64,000 nt of DNA from Deinococcus aerophilus (GTDB taxonomy: Bacteria > Deinococcota > Deinococci > Deinococcales > Deinococcaceae): NCBI RefSeq assembly GCF_014647075.1, contig NZ_BMOM01000001.1:244183-308182 (forward strand). Direction: 5' to 3'. Each line of letters starts with the position of its first letter. Position 1 is the stretch's first letter. Positions 26,658 to 36,076 of the stretch are shown here, piece by piece. The position numbers and the translations under genes were made by a program. A model generated the notes under the pieces. The model ran no database searches, had not been told where the DNA came from, and saw nothing but the letters and a program-made list of their open reading frames with translations.

Positions 26658-28133
26658 TCAGGGGCGTACTTCGGCAGAGCCCCGTATCGGGTCGGCTGCT
26701 TGGCCCTCTGAGTCCTGAATGCCGAACTCGTCTTTCAGGGCGGCCAGCGCCGCATGAAACCCTGGCATGCCGTGAATGCCGCCGCCCGGAGGGGTGCTGC
26801 TCGAACACAGGTAAAAGCCCCGGACCGGCGTGCGGTACGGCGTGGGGGTGGGCACCGGCCGGGCAAGCAGGCCCCACAGGTCGAGCAGGCCGCCGTTGAA
26901 GTCGCCGCCCTGAAACACCGGGCTGTACGCCTGCAGGTCCGGGGCGGTGGTGACGTGGCGGGCAAGCACCCGGTCGCGGAACCCGGGCGCGTACCGCTCG
27001 ATCTGCGCCTCGATCCGGTCCCCGATGGGCTCGGCGCTGCCGTTGGGCACATGCGCGTAGGCCCAGAAGGTGTGCTGTCCGGCAGGGGCGCGGGTGGCGT
27101 CGAACAGCGTGTGCTGCGCGGCCAGGACGTAGGGGTGCCGGGAAACCTGGGTGGTCAGCTGGGCCTCGGAGCGGAGAACCTCCTGCGCGGTGCCTCCGAG
27201 GTGGACGGTGGCGGCGCGGGCGACCCGGGGGTCACACCACGGCACCGGCCCGCCCAGGGCGTAGTCGATTTTCTGGATGCCGGGACCGTAACGGTAGCCC
27301 TGGAGCGCCGCGCGGTAGGACGCGGGGGCGCGGTCGCCCAGCAGCTGCAGCAGCGCTGCGGGGCTGCTGTCCACCAGCGTGACGCGGGCGGGGGGCAGGT
27401 CGGCCGCGCTGCCCACCCGCACCCCGGTCACCACCGAGCCTCCCAGAAACTCCAGGTGGGCACGCATGGCATCGGCAATGGCCTGGGCCCCACCGCGCGG
27501 AAACGGCCAGCCGACCGCGTGCCCCAACAGACCCAGGGCCAGGGTCATGGCCGAGGTGCCCGGAGCCGTCAATGGCTGCGCGGTGTGCGCGGCGAGACCG
27601 GCCCACAGGGCGCGGGCCTGTGGAGTGCGGAACAGCAGCTGTCCCAGCGCGGCGGCGGGCGGCAGGGCGCGCAGGCCAAAGCGGGCCAGCGTGAGGGGAC
27701 GTCGCGGCACGCGCGGGAGGGGACGCAGCACGTCGTGCAGCAGGCCTTCCCAGTCGTTCAGCAGGGGGCGCATCAGCCGGATCCAGGTGGGACCGTCCGC
27801 GCCCAGACCGTCGGCGGTGGCCTCCAGATCACGCTCCAGGGTCACGCTGCCGTCCCCCAGCGGATGAACCACCGGCGCGTCGGGCTGCACCCACTCCAGC
27901 CCGAAGGCGTGCAGCGGCCACCGGCGAAAGGCCGGGCTGGCAATGGCCAGCGGGTGAATGGCGCTGCCGTAGTCATGCACGAAGCCCGGCAGGGTCAGGG
28001 GCAGGCTGCGCAGGCCACCGCCCACCGTCTGGTGCGCCTCGATCACCTGCACTCGCAGTCCCGCGCGGGCCAGCGTCAGCGCCGCTGCCAGTCCGTTGGG
28101 CCCGGCTCCCACCACCACAGCGTCCAGGGTCAT
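26658..28133 (-). CDS. FAD-dependent oxidoreductase, phytoene desaturase-like (CrtI/CrtO group)
   Basis: 491 residues. The dinucleotide motif [20 protein letters not shown] is at residues 7-26, followed by the [15 protein letters not shown]-ribose segment. The C-terminal [27 protein letters not shown] is the typical CrtI/CrtO closing motif. Members desaturate or ketolate carotenoids or act as retinol-saturase-like enzymes; which applies cannot be decided. No other carotenoid gene is adjacent. Start 28133 follows TACGCT by 6 nt. Confidence 0.85.
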   Translation of the reverse strand: MTLDAVVVGAGPNGLAAALTLARAGLRVQVIEAHQTVGGGLRSLPLTLPGFVHDYGSAIHPLAIASPAFRRWPLHAFGLEWVQPDAPVVHPLGDGSVTLERDLEATADGLGADGPTWIRLMRPLLNDWEGLLHDVLRPLPRVPRRPLTLARFGLRALPPAAALGQLLFRTPQARALWAGLAAHTAQPLTAPGTSAMTLALGLLGHAVGWPFPRGGAQAIADAMRAHLEFLGGSVVTGVRVGSAADLPPARVTLVDSSPAALLQLLGDRAPASYRAALQGYRYGPGIQKIDYALGGPVPWCDPRVARAATVHLGGTAQEVLRSEAQLTTQVSRHPYVLAAQHTLFDATRAPAGQHTFWAYAHVPNGSAEPIGDRIEAQIERYAPGFRDRVLARHVTTAPDLQAYSPVFQGGDFNGGLLDLWGLLARPVPTPTPYRTPVRGFYLCSSSTPPGGGIHGMPGFHAALAALKDEFGIQDSEGQAADPIRGSAEVRP

Positions 28134-28139
28134 GGCCAC

Positions 28140-28145
28140 AGCGTA
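28140..28145 (-). promoter_or_regulatory. Leaderless-type -10 (TACGCT) for the FAD oxidoreductase
   Basis: TACGCT on the minus strand, 6 nt from ATG 28133. Confidence 0.65.
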
Positions 28146-28228
28146 GCCTCCGCCGTCGGGCCCGGCACCGTACCTTGCGGTCGGTTAAAGTTCCGGGCCT
28201 GTTCCCTCATCGGGAACGCCACACGTCC

Positions 28229-28258
28229 CTGACATTCCCTGCCCCGGACGGGTATGCT
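28229..28258 (+). promoter_or_regulatory. Sigma-70-type promoter of prs
   Basis: CTGACA at 28229-28234, an 18-bp spacer, and TATGCT at 28253-28258, about 70 nt upstream of the TTG start, giving a normal leader with a ribosome binding site. Confidence 0.65.
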
Positions 28259-28334
28259 TCGGGCGTTTCGTGCCGGCCTGCGTTGTGTGCAGGCCCTCCC
28301 GTATCCCCACCCTCAGTCCCCGGAGGAATTTCCC

Positions 28335-29330
<996 letters not shown>

Positions 29331-29454
29331 ATCCCCGCGCCTCACAATCCAGTCCCGCGCTTCACACCCCGCCGGCACAGGATGGGGGCAGCAGGGAGGC
29401 AGAAGAGAGGTGGTCCGCAGGGGCCACCTTCATCCTTCTGTGCCCGGCACCCCG

Positions 29455-29460
29455 TACGCT
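29455..29460 (+). promoter_or_regulatory. Leaderless-type -10 (TACGCT)
   Basis: TACGCT, 6 nt from ATG 29467. Confidence 0.65.
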
Positions 29461-29466
29461 GGGGGC

Positions 29467-30012
29467 ATGCGCCCTGTCCTGTCTGCCGCTGTGCTCCTGC
29501 CGCTCGCCCTGGCCGCGTGCGGCCGTGCGGAGGTCAAACCTCCTGCCGAGTACTCCCTGAGCGGCCAGATTGCGGGCAACTGGGGTGCGGACCCGAAATT
29601 GCGCCTGGCCCTGGTCGGCACGGGCGTTCCGGTGGCGGTGACCAACGACAGCGCGGTCGCGCAGAACGTGGTGGCGACGGGCGTGAATTCCTGGCAGTAC
29701 GGTTTTGACCTGCCGGGCATTCCGAACGTGGCGGGGGTGTATCAGGTTGTGGTCTTCGACGACGCCAACAACGACGCCCGCCTGAACCTGGGCGAGCCTG
29801 TGGCGCGCAACCGCCTGTGGCTGGTCTTCAGCCTGCTGGGCGGCACCTTCGGTCCCCTGAACGTGCCCGACAGCTGGCCGGGCGGCGGGGCCGAACTGCT
29901 GCCCGAGATGACTGTCTCGCGCGGCTGGAACCTGTATGACCGGAGCCGGGCGCTGGGCGAGAGCAATCCCCGCGTCGTGACCCGCATCACCGGCTACGAC
30001 CTGAGCCGCTGA
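29467..30012 (+). CDS. Putative lipoprotein
   Basis: 181 residues with a lipoprotein signal (MRPVLSAAVLLPLALAAC, lipobox LAAC with Cys18). The mature part (EYSLSGQIAGNWGADPKLRLAL, GVYQVVVFDDANNDARLNLGEP) resembles beta-sandwich modules of exported proteins, with an acidic DDANNDARLNLGE loop that might bind calcium. Function is unknown. It is probably a Lgt substrate. The start is set by a leaderless-type -10. Confidence 0.7.
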   Translation: MRPVLSAAVLLPLALAACGRAEVKPPAEYSLSGQIAGNWGADPKLRLALVGTGVPVAVTNDSAVAQNVVATGVNSWQYGFDLPGIPNVAGVYQVVVFDDANNDARLNLGEPVARNRLWLVFSLLGGTFGPLNVPDSWPGGGAELLPEMTVSRGWNLYDRSRALGESNPRVVTRITGYDLSR

Positions 30013-30107
30013 GGCGTGGGGGAAAGGGGGCGGCCCGACCCGAATCCCCAAGCCCAGCTCAAGGTCCGAACGTTGTTCACGACGCTTTCCGCGCTGCGGG
30101 CGGCCCT

Positions 30108-30113
30108 TAGCCT
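30108..30113 (+). promoter_or_regulatory. Leaderless-type -10 (TAGCCT) for the 41-aa ORF and hydrolase
   Basis: TAGCCT, 6 nt from ATG 30120. Confidence 0.6.
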
Positions 30114-30119
30114 GGGCGG

Positions 30120-30245
30120 ATGAAGGTGTTTGTCTTGATGTTTGCCGTGCGGACGGACCCGGCCGGAACCCCGGCTGCGGCGCGGTCCGCCGCGACGCTC
30201 TCGGCGCAGGACCGCAGCGTGGTCTTCTTTCAGGAGCACCTGTAG
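30120..30245 (+). CDS. Small ORF, 41 aa, upstream of the hydrolase
   Basis: A 41-residue frame, MKVFVLMFAVRTDPAG then TPAAARSAATLSAQDRSVVF and FQEHL. It starts 6 nt after a TAGCCT box and stops three bases before the hydrolase GTG, so it would be the first cistron of a leaderless transcript. No family is recognised. It might be a leader peptide coupling translation of the hydrolase, or a true small protein. Confidence 0.5.
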   Translation: MKVFVLMFAVRTDPAGTPAAARSAATLSAQDRSVVFFQEHL

Positions 30246-30248
30246 GCC

Positions 30249-31310
30249 GTGGTCCGGCGCGTGGTCCATTTTGCCGCCGTGTTGCTGCTGCTCGGCGCGG
30301 GGTATTTCGTCTGGACCCAGCCGGAGAACCTGCCCTTCCAGGTGCCGTGGACTACGCAGGCGGCCCCGCCGGAGCCGGAAACGGCCCCGTCCTCACCGGC
30401 CGCCACCGTTCCCTCCGGCCCCCTGGGTGAACTGACCGACGCGGCCCTCAGGACGTTCGTGGCCCGTCAGCCCATCAGCATTCAGGCGTTGCGGGCGCGC
30501 GAGTATCCCGGCAGCGCCCTGCAGGTGGTCCGGACCCTCAACCCCGGCAGCAACTACTCGCGTCAGGTGGTGTCCTACCGGTCCGACGGTCTGAAGATCT
30601 TTGCTCTGCTGACGGTGCCCAGCGGAACGCCGCCGCAGGGAGGCTGGCCCGCCATCGTGTTCAACCACGGCTACATTCCGCCGGACGTCTACCGCACCAC
30701 CGAACGGTATGTGGCGTACCAGGACGCTTTTGCGCGGGCAGGGTTCGTGACGCTGAAGAGCGACTACCGGGGCCACGGCGACAGCGAGGGACAGGCCCGC
30801 GGCGGCTACAACGATCCCGGTTACACGGTGGATGTGCTGAACGCCGCCGCCAGCCTCAAGAAGGATCCGCGGGTCAACCGCGGGCGCCTGGGGCTGTGGG
30901 GGCACAGCATGGGCGGGCAGCTGTCCCTGCGGGCGATGCTCGTGGACCCTGAGCTCAAGGCCGCCTCGCTGTGGGCGGGGGTGGTCGCCAGCTACGACAT
31001 CCTGGCCACCGACTGGAACCCGCCGCCCGGCGACCAGCGGCCGGAGCTGGATCCCCTGAACCGCCGCTACCTGCGCGCCCTGAGCCCCAACGCCTACCTG
31101 CAGGATCTGGATGGACGCCCCATCCAGCTGCACCAGGGCACCGACGACGAGGACGTGCCGTACCGCTTCCAGAAGGATTTTGCTGCGGACCTGCGTGCGG
31201 CCCGTCAGCGCTTCACCGCCTACCGGTACCCGGGCGACAACCACAACCTCAGCGGCAACCTGCGCCTGGCCCTGGACCGCAGCGTGGCGTTTTTCAGGGA
31301 GCAGCTGTAG
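30249..31310 (+). CDS. Membrane-anchored or secreted alpha/beta hydrolase (S9-like)
   Basis: 353 residues. An N-terminal hydrophobic anchor (VVHFAAVLLLLGAGYFVW) is followed by a Pro/Ala linker (to about residue 58) and an alpha/beta hydrolase domain. The nucleophile elbow is GLWGHSMGGQ, the acid is probably in HQGTDDEDVPY, and the catalytic His is in GDNHNLSG. The substrate-side YRGHGDSEG motif is typical of prolyl-oligopeptidase-like esterases or peptidases acting outside the membrane. The GTG start follows a 41-codon ORF by three bases. Confidence 0.8.
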   Translation: MVRRVVHFAAVLLLLGAGYFVWTQPENLPFQVPWTTQAAPPEPETAPSSPAATVPSGPLGELTDAALRTFVARQPISIQALRAREYPGSALQVVRTLNPGSNYSRQVVSYRSDGLKIFALLTVPSGTPPQGGWPAIVFNHGYIPPDVYRTTERYVAYQDAFARAGFVTLKSDYRGHGDSEGQARGGYNDPGYTVDVLNAAASLKKDPRVNRGRLGLWGHSMGGQLSLRAMLVDPELKAASLWAGVVASYDILATDWNPPPGDQRPELDPLNRRYLRALSPNAYLQDLDGRPIQLHQGTDDEDVPYRFQKDFAADLRAARQRFTAYRYPGDNHNLSGNLRLALDRSVAFFREQL

Positions 31311-31324
31311 CGCATACTTCTGCC

Positions 31325-32041
31325 ATGACCCAAGACACGGCCGGCAAGGGCAAGGTTCTGTTCATCACGGGGGCGAGCAGCGGCATCGGCGCGGCGGTGG
31401 CCCGGCACGCCGTCACCGGGGGGTGGCGCGTGGTGCTGACGGCCCGCAGTCTGGACCGGCTTCAGGCGCTGGCCGCCGAACTGGGAGACGCGGCGCTGCC
31501 CGTGGCCTGTGACGTGACCGAGTGGTCCGAGCTGGAGGCGGCAGTGGCCACGACCCTGGAGCGTTTCGGGCAGCTCGACGCCGCTCTGGCCAACGCGGGA
31601 TTCACGGCTGGAACTCCACGCTACGCCGAGGGTGATCCCACCCCGGACGAGTGGCGCAGCATGATCCTGACCAACGTGCTCGGCGCGGCCCTGACCGCGC
31701 GGGCCACGCTGCCCCATCTGCTGCGGAGCAAAGGACACCTTCTGCTGGTGGGGTCGGTGGCCGGGCGGGTCGCCACGCCCGGACCCTACAGCGCCACCAA
31801 ATGGGCGGTCAGCGGCATGGCCGAGAGCATCCGCCGCGAGGTCGGCGGGCGCGGCGTGCGCGTGACCAACATCGAGCCGGGCCGGGTAGAGACGCCGTTC
31901 TGGGCCGAGGGCCGCAAACCCGAGGGCGTGGATTTCCTGCAGGACGACGACGTGGCCCGCGCGGTGCTGTATGCCCTGAACCAGCCGCCCCATGTGGCCG
32001 TCAACGAACTGCTGATCCGGCCCACCACGCAGGAGGTGTAG
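31325..32041 (+). CDS. Short-chain dehydrogenase/reductase
   Basis: 238 residues with the complete classical SDR set: TGASSGIG (about 17-24), LANAG, the catalytic Ser in LLLVGSVAGRVA and PYSATKWAVSG (Tyr-x-x-x-Lys). The C-terminus GVRVTNIEPGRVETPFW is typical of the YdfG-like group. The substrate is unknown. CATACT lies 6 nt before the ATG, a leaderless-like arrangement, and the gene is 14 nt after the hydrolase. Confidence 0.88.
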   Translation: MTQDTAGKGKVLFITGASSGIGAAVARHAVTGGWRVVLTARSLDRLQALAAELGDAALPVACDVTEWSELEAAVATTLERFGQLDAALANAGFTAGTPRYAEGDPTPDEWRSMILTNVLGAALTARATLPHLLRSKGHLLLVGSVAGRVATPGPYSATKWAVSGMAESIRREVGGRGVRVTNIEPGRVETPFWAEGRKPEGVDFLQDDDVARAVLYALNQPPHVAVNELLIRPTTQEV

Positions 32042-32047
32042 CCGGAT

Positions 32048-32707
32048 TCAGGCGGCCTTCCACAGGGCTTTGGGGAGAAGCGCAAAGGCGGCGCGGGGGC
32101 GTCCGAGCCAGAGGACGAAACAGCTTCCCAAAATTGCCATCCAGTCCGGAGTCATCCAGTTCGGAGCAGCGTCGGGCATGAAGGGCTGATACAGGGTCAG
32201 GACGAGTGGAACCGACAGCATGCTCAACACCCGCCACAGGATCGCGGCGGCCACTCTGGAATAGTTTCTGATCATGAGCTGTCCGGCACAGGCCGTCGCC
32301 GCATAGAAAGCCCACCACAGAACAGACGGCAGCGCACTGAATACGCCGTTCACCCACCAGTGGAGCAGGGGCAGCAGCACGACGAACGCATACGCCAGCA
32401 GGTTAAAAACACGTCTCCAGCCGTGAGAAGAAGATCCTTCCTCCAGAGCGCGGCGTGTTGGCCCGTCCTGCCTCAGCCATTCCAGCTCGGCCAGCGTGAA
32501 GTGCGTCTGCTCCAGCTGCCTGCGGACCTCGTGCGCTGGTCCCAGTGCCTGCAGGGTTGCCACGTCAGGGGCGGGGTGGCCGCCATCAAGTAGGCTGCGA
32601 GCGGTGTCCTCGGCGTGCGCTTCCAGCTCGCGGCGCAGGCGCTGGGCCGTGGCATAGGCAAAGGGGGCGGTCACCTCGTTCAGCCAGCGTTGCAGGTCTG
32701 TGTTCAT
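32048..32707 (-). CDS. HAAS-like membrane protein of a PadR operon
   Basis: 219 residues. The N-terminal 80 residues (MNTDLQRWLNEVTAPFAYAT, RLRRELEAHAEDTARSLLDG, LGPAHEVRRQLEQTHFTLAE) form the helical HAAS-type region that usually accompanies PadR regulators. Then come about four membrane helices (VFNLLAYAFVVLLPLLHWW and others). Such proteins are thought to act as membrane partners in PadR-controlled units. The ATG overlaps the preceding frame (ATGA) and AAGGAAGG lies upstream. Confidence 0.65.
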   Translation of the reverse strand: MNTDLQRWLNEVTAPFAYATAQRLRRELEAHAEDTARSLLDGGHPAPDVATLQALGPAHEVRRQLEQTHFTLAELEWLRQDGPTRRALEEGSSSHGWRRVFNLLAYAFVVLLPLLHWWVNGVFSALPSVLWWAFYAATACAGQLMIRNYSRVAAAILWRVLSMLSVPLVLTLYQPFMPDAAPNWMTPDWMAILGSCFVLWLGRPRAAFALLPKALWKAA

Positions 32708-33296
32708 GCTTGCCTTCCTTGCAGGGTCAGGGTGTGGGCGAGGCGGGCGTACCGGCGAAATTGAAGCGTGGCGCTGCGGGCCAGGCATCCGATGAGCAGC
32801 GGGTAGGCAAGCCAGCATTGATCTCTCAGTAGGACTTCCGTGAAATACGGACATTGAAAGGTCAGTCCGAACATCACGGTGGTCCACAGGCGCCAGCCTC
32901 TGCGCCGCAGGGGATGGATCCGCTGGGTCATAAGGATCATGGCGACGCTGGCGATGAGCACCGAGCACTGGGCCAGTTTCCGTGAAGGGGAACGCGGGAC
33001 TCCAGCAGCGACCATGCCAGAAAGCCGGGCCAGAAGAGCACGGCCATCCCTTCGGACAGATTCAGCCCGGTGTTCGATTTGCCGCCGTCTCTGAGAGCCA
33101 GCCACGCTGCGTTCGTCAGATACAGCCTCTTCAACTCCAGCGCCGTGGCCTCAGGAGGCCCCAGCATAGGCCTCACATCTCCTTCGGCGTCCACCCCGGC
33201 GTCCTGAAGGTGGGCCAGGGTGTCGGCCTCCACCCGCGCCGTGACCCCGGTGGGCAAATCCTGAGTGGCCCGAACCAGCCATTCGCGCGCCTTCAT
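32704..33296 (-). pseudogene. HAAS-domain membrane protein gene interrupted by a frameshift
   Basis: Two frames complement each other. The first runs from ATG 33296 (MKAREWLVRATQDLPTG, HAAS-like, then a helix MAVLFWPGFLAWSLLESRVP) and ends after nonsense-like residues. The second continues from about 32980 to 32704 (KLAQCSVLIASVAMILMTQR, WLAYPLLIGCLARS) and ends ATGA-coupled to the next gene. One indel near 32975-33000 would join them into about 197 residues, close to the paralogue beside it. It could be a real mutation, a sequencing error or, less likely, programmed shifting. Confidence 0.7.
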
Positions 33297-33606
33297 GCTC
33301 CTCCCCGATCACCGCGCCGACGGCCCGCACCTGTTTTTCCCAGTTCTGGCGCGAGGCAGCCAGCGCCCCGCCGCCCTTCCTGGTCAGTCGGTACTCGCGG
33401 CGCATCCGTCCGCCGATCTCTTGTTCCTGGCTTTCCAACAGCCCCTCGGCCTCCAGCGCGTGCAGCGCCGGGTACAGGGTGCCTTCTCGGGCCTGAAGCA
33501 AGCCCTCGCTGCGCGCCTTGATGGCCTGCGCGATGGCGTAGCCGTGTTCCGGCTGTCGGTCCAGCACCGCCAGGATCAGCAGACGCAACTGCTCGCGCGC
33601 ATTCAT
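33151..33606 (-). CDS. PadR-family transcriptional regulator
   Basis: The first 100 residues are a PadR winged helix: MNAREQLRLLILAVLDRQPE, HGYAIAQAIKARSEGLLQAREGTLYPALHALE and GLLESQEQEIGGRMRREYRLT. The last 50 residues (HEGARMAGSGHSGFAHRGHG and onward) are low complexity and overlap the next gene by 146 nt in another frame. In most PadR operons the stop overlaps the next start (ATGA), so the native end was probably near 33293 and a one-base shift may have extended it. It likely represses its own operon. Confidence 0.75.
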   Translation of the reverse strand: MNAREQLRLLILAVLDRQPEHGYAIAQAIKARSEGLLQAREGTLYPALHALEAEGLLESQEQEIGGRMRREYRLTRKGGGALAASRQNWEKQVRAVGAVIGEEHEGARMAGSGHSGFAHRGHGAGGGRHPGPPSGRRGGRRRRCEAYAGAS

Positions 33607-33637
33607 GACAGGAGCATACCTCTGGACCGGATGTATC

Positions 33638-34414
33638 TCAAGCGGAGGTGTCGGGCAGGTGATACACCCGCCGCGCGTTCGCGTCCGTGATCGTCTCCAG
33701 CTCCAGCGCGTCCACGCCCCTCAACCCGGCGATGAAGTCCAGGGTGTGGCGCACGTAGCCGGGGCGGTTGGGCTTGCCACGTCTGGGAACCGGGGCCAGG
33801 AAGGGAGCGTCGGTTTCCAGCAGCAGCCGTCCGGCGGGCAGGGTGCGGGCGGCGGCGTGGATGTCGGGGGCGTTCTTGTACGTCGTGTTGCCGGCAAAGC
33901 CGAAGTAGGTGTGGTCGCCGCGCTCCAGGCCAAAGCGCAGCAGCTCCGGGTGGCCGCTGAAGCAGTGCAGGATCACGGGAACGTCCGGCCACTGCCGCAG
34001 CACGTCCATCACGCCGTGGTGGGCGCGGTCCTCGCCCGGCTTATCGCGGGTGTGGATCACCAGCGGTTTGCCCAGGCGCCGCGCCAGGTCCAGCTGCCAC
34101 TCGAAGGCGCTGAGCTGCGCGGGCCGCGCCGTGGCGTCCCAGTAATCGTCCAGCCCGCTCTCGCCGATGCCCACCACGCGCGGATGTGCGGCCAGCTCCT
34201 CCAGTTCCTGCCGGGCCTGCGCGCTGTCCTGGGCCGCATCGGTGGGGTGCAGGCCCACGGTGGCGTACACGTCCGGGAACTGTTCGGCCAGCGCCACGGC
34301 GTTGCGGGCGTGCTCGGGACTGGCCCCGATACACACCATGGCCGTCAGGCCCAGCTCTCCCCGCGCGGAGGCGGGGTCGTCGAGGTAATCCAGGTGGCAG
34401 TGGGTGTCGATCAT
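33638..34414 (-). CDS. TatD-family metal-dependent DNase/hydrolase
   Basis: 258 residues, TIM-barrel: [13 protein letters not shown] supplies the H-x-H metal ligands, then [20 protein letters not shown] (Glu ligand), [18 protein letters not shown] and [12 protein letters not shown] (Asp ligand), with the [12 protein letters not shown] segment. TatD proteins are 3'-5' DNases or repair nucleases. Start 34414 follows TACCCT by 7 nt; a much longer frame to 35080 is an artefact over the divergent neighbour. Confidence 0.92.
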   Translation of the reverse strand: MIDTHCHLDYLDDPASARGELGLTAMVCIGASPEHARNAVALAEQFPDVYATVGLHPTDAAQDSAQARQELEELAAHPRVVGIGESGLDDYWDATARPAQLSAFEWQLDLARRLGKPLVIHTRDKPGEDRAHHGVMDVLRQWPDVPVILHCFSGHPELLRFGLERGDHTYFGFAGNTTYKNAPDIHAAARTLPAGRLLLETDAPFLAPVPRRGKPNRPGYVRHTLDFIAGLRGVDALELETITDANARRVYHLPDTSA

Positions 34415-34421
34415 GTGCCGC

Positions 34422-34427
34422 AGGGTA
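34422..34427 (-). promoter_or_regulatory. Leaderless-type -10 (TACCCT) for tatD
   Basis: TACCCT on the minus strand, 7 nt from ATG 34414. Confidence 0.65.
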
Positions 34428-34448
34428 ATGGTCTGGCGGCGTGGGGGA

Positions 34449-34484
34449 GGCCGTTCCCCAAGTTTGTATGCGGCCGTTCCCCAA
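34449..34484. repeat. Two 13-bp direct repeats in the tatD/lptC-like intergenic region
   Basis: GGCCGTTCCCCAA occurs at 34449-34461 and again at 34472-34484, a 23-bp period. The pair sits between divergent promoters, upstream of the Lpt-like cluster, as expected for a tandem regulator site. Confidence 0.6.
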
Positions 34485-34525
34485 ACTCCCACCTGCGGCC
34501 CACCACTCTCATGAGGGCCGGACGC

Positions 34526-34531
34526 TAGAGT
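34526..34531 (+). promoter_or_regulatory. Leaderless-type -10 (TAGAGT) for the Lpt-like cluster
   Basis: TAGAGT, 6 nt from GTG 34538. Confidence 0.65.
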
Positions 34532-34537
34532 GCCCCC

Positions 34538-35146
34538 GTGCAGAAAACCGGCCTCTATGCGCTGCTGGCGATCGTGATCTTCGCCGTGATCTTCGCCTTC
34601 TTGCCGGGCGCAGACCGCAGCGGTCCCAGGACCGGGGCCACCCTGCAGGGCGTGGAACTGCGGCTGTACCCCGCCCGGGACGCGGACGCGGTGTGGAGCT
34701 TTGCGGCCCGCAACGTCACCAGTGATCCGGTCTCGAACGAAACGCAGCTGACCGGCCTGTCGAACGGCCAGCGGATCATCAAGGAGCGGAACGCGGCAGG
34801 CCAGCTGACGGGCCGCAGTGTTCTGGACGCCACGCTGGAGGCCCCGGACCTGACCATTGACGGTCAGGACGACATGACCACCGGTCAGGCCCGCATCACG
34901 CTGGTCAGCCAGTGTGCCGATATCGACCTGAGCGGCACGCCTCAGCAGCCCGTGAAGATCGAGCAGGGCTACGGTTTCAGCGCGCCGGTGGCCGAGATCC
35001 AGTCGCCCAACCTCAGCGGCCACGCCGAAAAATTGCGCATGAGCTTTGGCTTCGTGATCGAGGACTCGGACAACGACCATTCCAGCATCAGCTTCGACCC
35101 CGACGCCACCGAAACCTGCCGTGACGGTCAGCGCGTCGCCCTCTGA
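34538..35146 (+). CDS. LptC-like single-helix envelope protein
   Basis: 202 residues. An N-terminal signal anchor ([20 protein letters not shown]) is followed by a beta-rich domain with [41 protein letters not shown] and [20 protein letters not shown] single anchor plus a beta jellyroll with 'tag the derivative' strands is the architecture of LptC, the inner-membrane partner in lipopolysaccharide transport. Similarity is architectural and weak. It is the first gene of a three-gene unit with two OstA/LptA-like genes. GTG start, leaderless promoter. Confidence 0.6.
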   Translation: MQKTGLYALLAIVIFAVIFAFLPGADRSGPRTGATLQGVELRLYPARDADAVWSFAARNVTSDPVSNETQLTGLSNGQRIIKERNAAGQLTGRSVLDATLEAPDLTIDGQDDMTTGQARITLVSQCADIDLSGTPQQPVKIEQGYGFSAPVAEIQSPNLSGHAEKLRMSFGFVIEDSDNDHSSISFDPDATETCRDGQRVAL

Positions 35147-35173
35147 AATCCCCCCTCTCCCCAGGAGCCTTCC

Positions 35174-36067
35174 ATGAAAAACATTCAGAAATTCACGCTG
35201 CTCGCCCTGCTGGGCACCTCCCTCGCCTTCGCCCAGGCCGACAACGCCAAGCGCATCATCACCATCCAGGGAGGGCCGCGCGGTGACCTGCGCAACGGGC
35301 CGCTGACCTTCACCGGCAGCCCGGTCAAGGCCACCGTGAGCACCCTGAACATCGAGGCCGCTCAGGCCATCCTGGCCGCGCCGCAGGGCACCCCCCTGAT
35401 CGAGGCCAAGGGCAAGCGCACCGCCAACTTCACCGGCAACGTGAACGTGGAGCGGGGCCGCCTGACCGCCACCGGCGGGGCCCTGGCCTATAGCGAGGTT
35501 ACCGGGCAGGGCGTGCTGACCGGCAATCCCAGCGCCACCTTCGTGCCCGAGAGCAAAGAGGACGGCGACAAGGTGACCATCAACGCCGCGCAGATGAGCC
35601 TGGATGTGGACAACAACGTGTCCACCAGCACCGGCAGCGTGCGGCTGACCAACGGCACCCAGACCGGCAAGGCCGACAAGCTGGTGTTCGATGAGGACCA
35701 GGAACTCGCCCAGCTGACCGGAACCCCCAGCCTGACCCGCGCCGCCAAGGGCAGCCAGAAGGAGCTGACGATCACCGGGCAGGAGGTCCGTGCGCTCACC
35801 AAGGCCAAGACACTGTATGTGCGCGGCGGCGTGAAGCTGGTGCAGGGCACGCAGACCACCACGGGGAATGCGGTGTACTACGATGACAAGAAGAACGTGG
35901 CCTACGTGGTGGGCAACGCGGTGAGTGTGGACAGCAAGAGCAAGGTCACGGTGCGTGCCCCGGCCAGCGGGTATCTGGAACAGCGCACCGATCTGGCCCG
36001 CGTGCGCGCCCTGAACTCGGCCTTCAAGATTCCCACCGAGCAGTTCAAGCTCAGCGGCGAGAAGTAG
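35174..36067 (+). CDS. OstA/LptA-like periplasmic protein
   Basis: 297 residues with a signal peptide ([21 protein letters not shown]). The mature protein is a long series of short beta strands characteristic of the OstA (LptA) fold: [65 protein letters not shown] and [19 protein letters not shown]. LptA forms a periplasmic bridge for lipopolysaccharide in Proteobacteria; the cargo here is unknown. CAGGAG lies 6 nt before the ATG, 27 nt after the LptC-like gene. Confidence 0.75.
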   Translation: MKNIQKFTLLALLGTSLAFAQADNAKRIITIQGGPRGDLRNGPLTFTGSPVKATVSTLNIEAAQAILAAPQGTPLIEAKGKRTANFTGNVNVERGRLTATGGALAYSEVTGQGVLTGNPSATFVPESKEDGDKVTINAAQMSLDVDNNVSTSTGSVRLTNGTQTGKADKLVFDEDQELAQLTGTPSLTRAAKGSQKELTITGQEVRALTKAKTLYVRGGVKLVQGTQTTTGNAVYYDDKKNVAYVVGNAVSVDSKSKVTVRAPASGYLEQRTDLARVRALNSAFKIPTEQFKLSGEK

Positions 36068-36070
36068 ACT
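36065..36070 (+). promoter_or_regulatory. Leaderless-type -10 (TAGACT) inside the upstream stop codon
   Basis: TAGACT starts at the TAG stop of the preceding gene and lies 6 nt before ATG 36077, so the third gene may have its own promoter. Confidence 0.5.
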
Positions 36071-36076
36071 GCGGGC

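Noticed and set aside
34449..34484. Possible start of a CRISPR array
   Set aside because: Only two 13-bp repeats with a 10-nt gap, no further units and no cas genes.
34415..35080. N-terminal extension of TatD to 480 codons
   Set aside because: The extension is antisense to the lptC-like gene, and TatD proper begins MIDTHCHLD right after a TACCCT promoter box.
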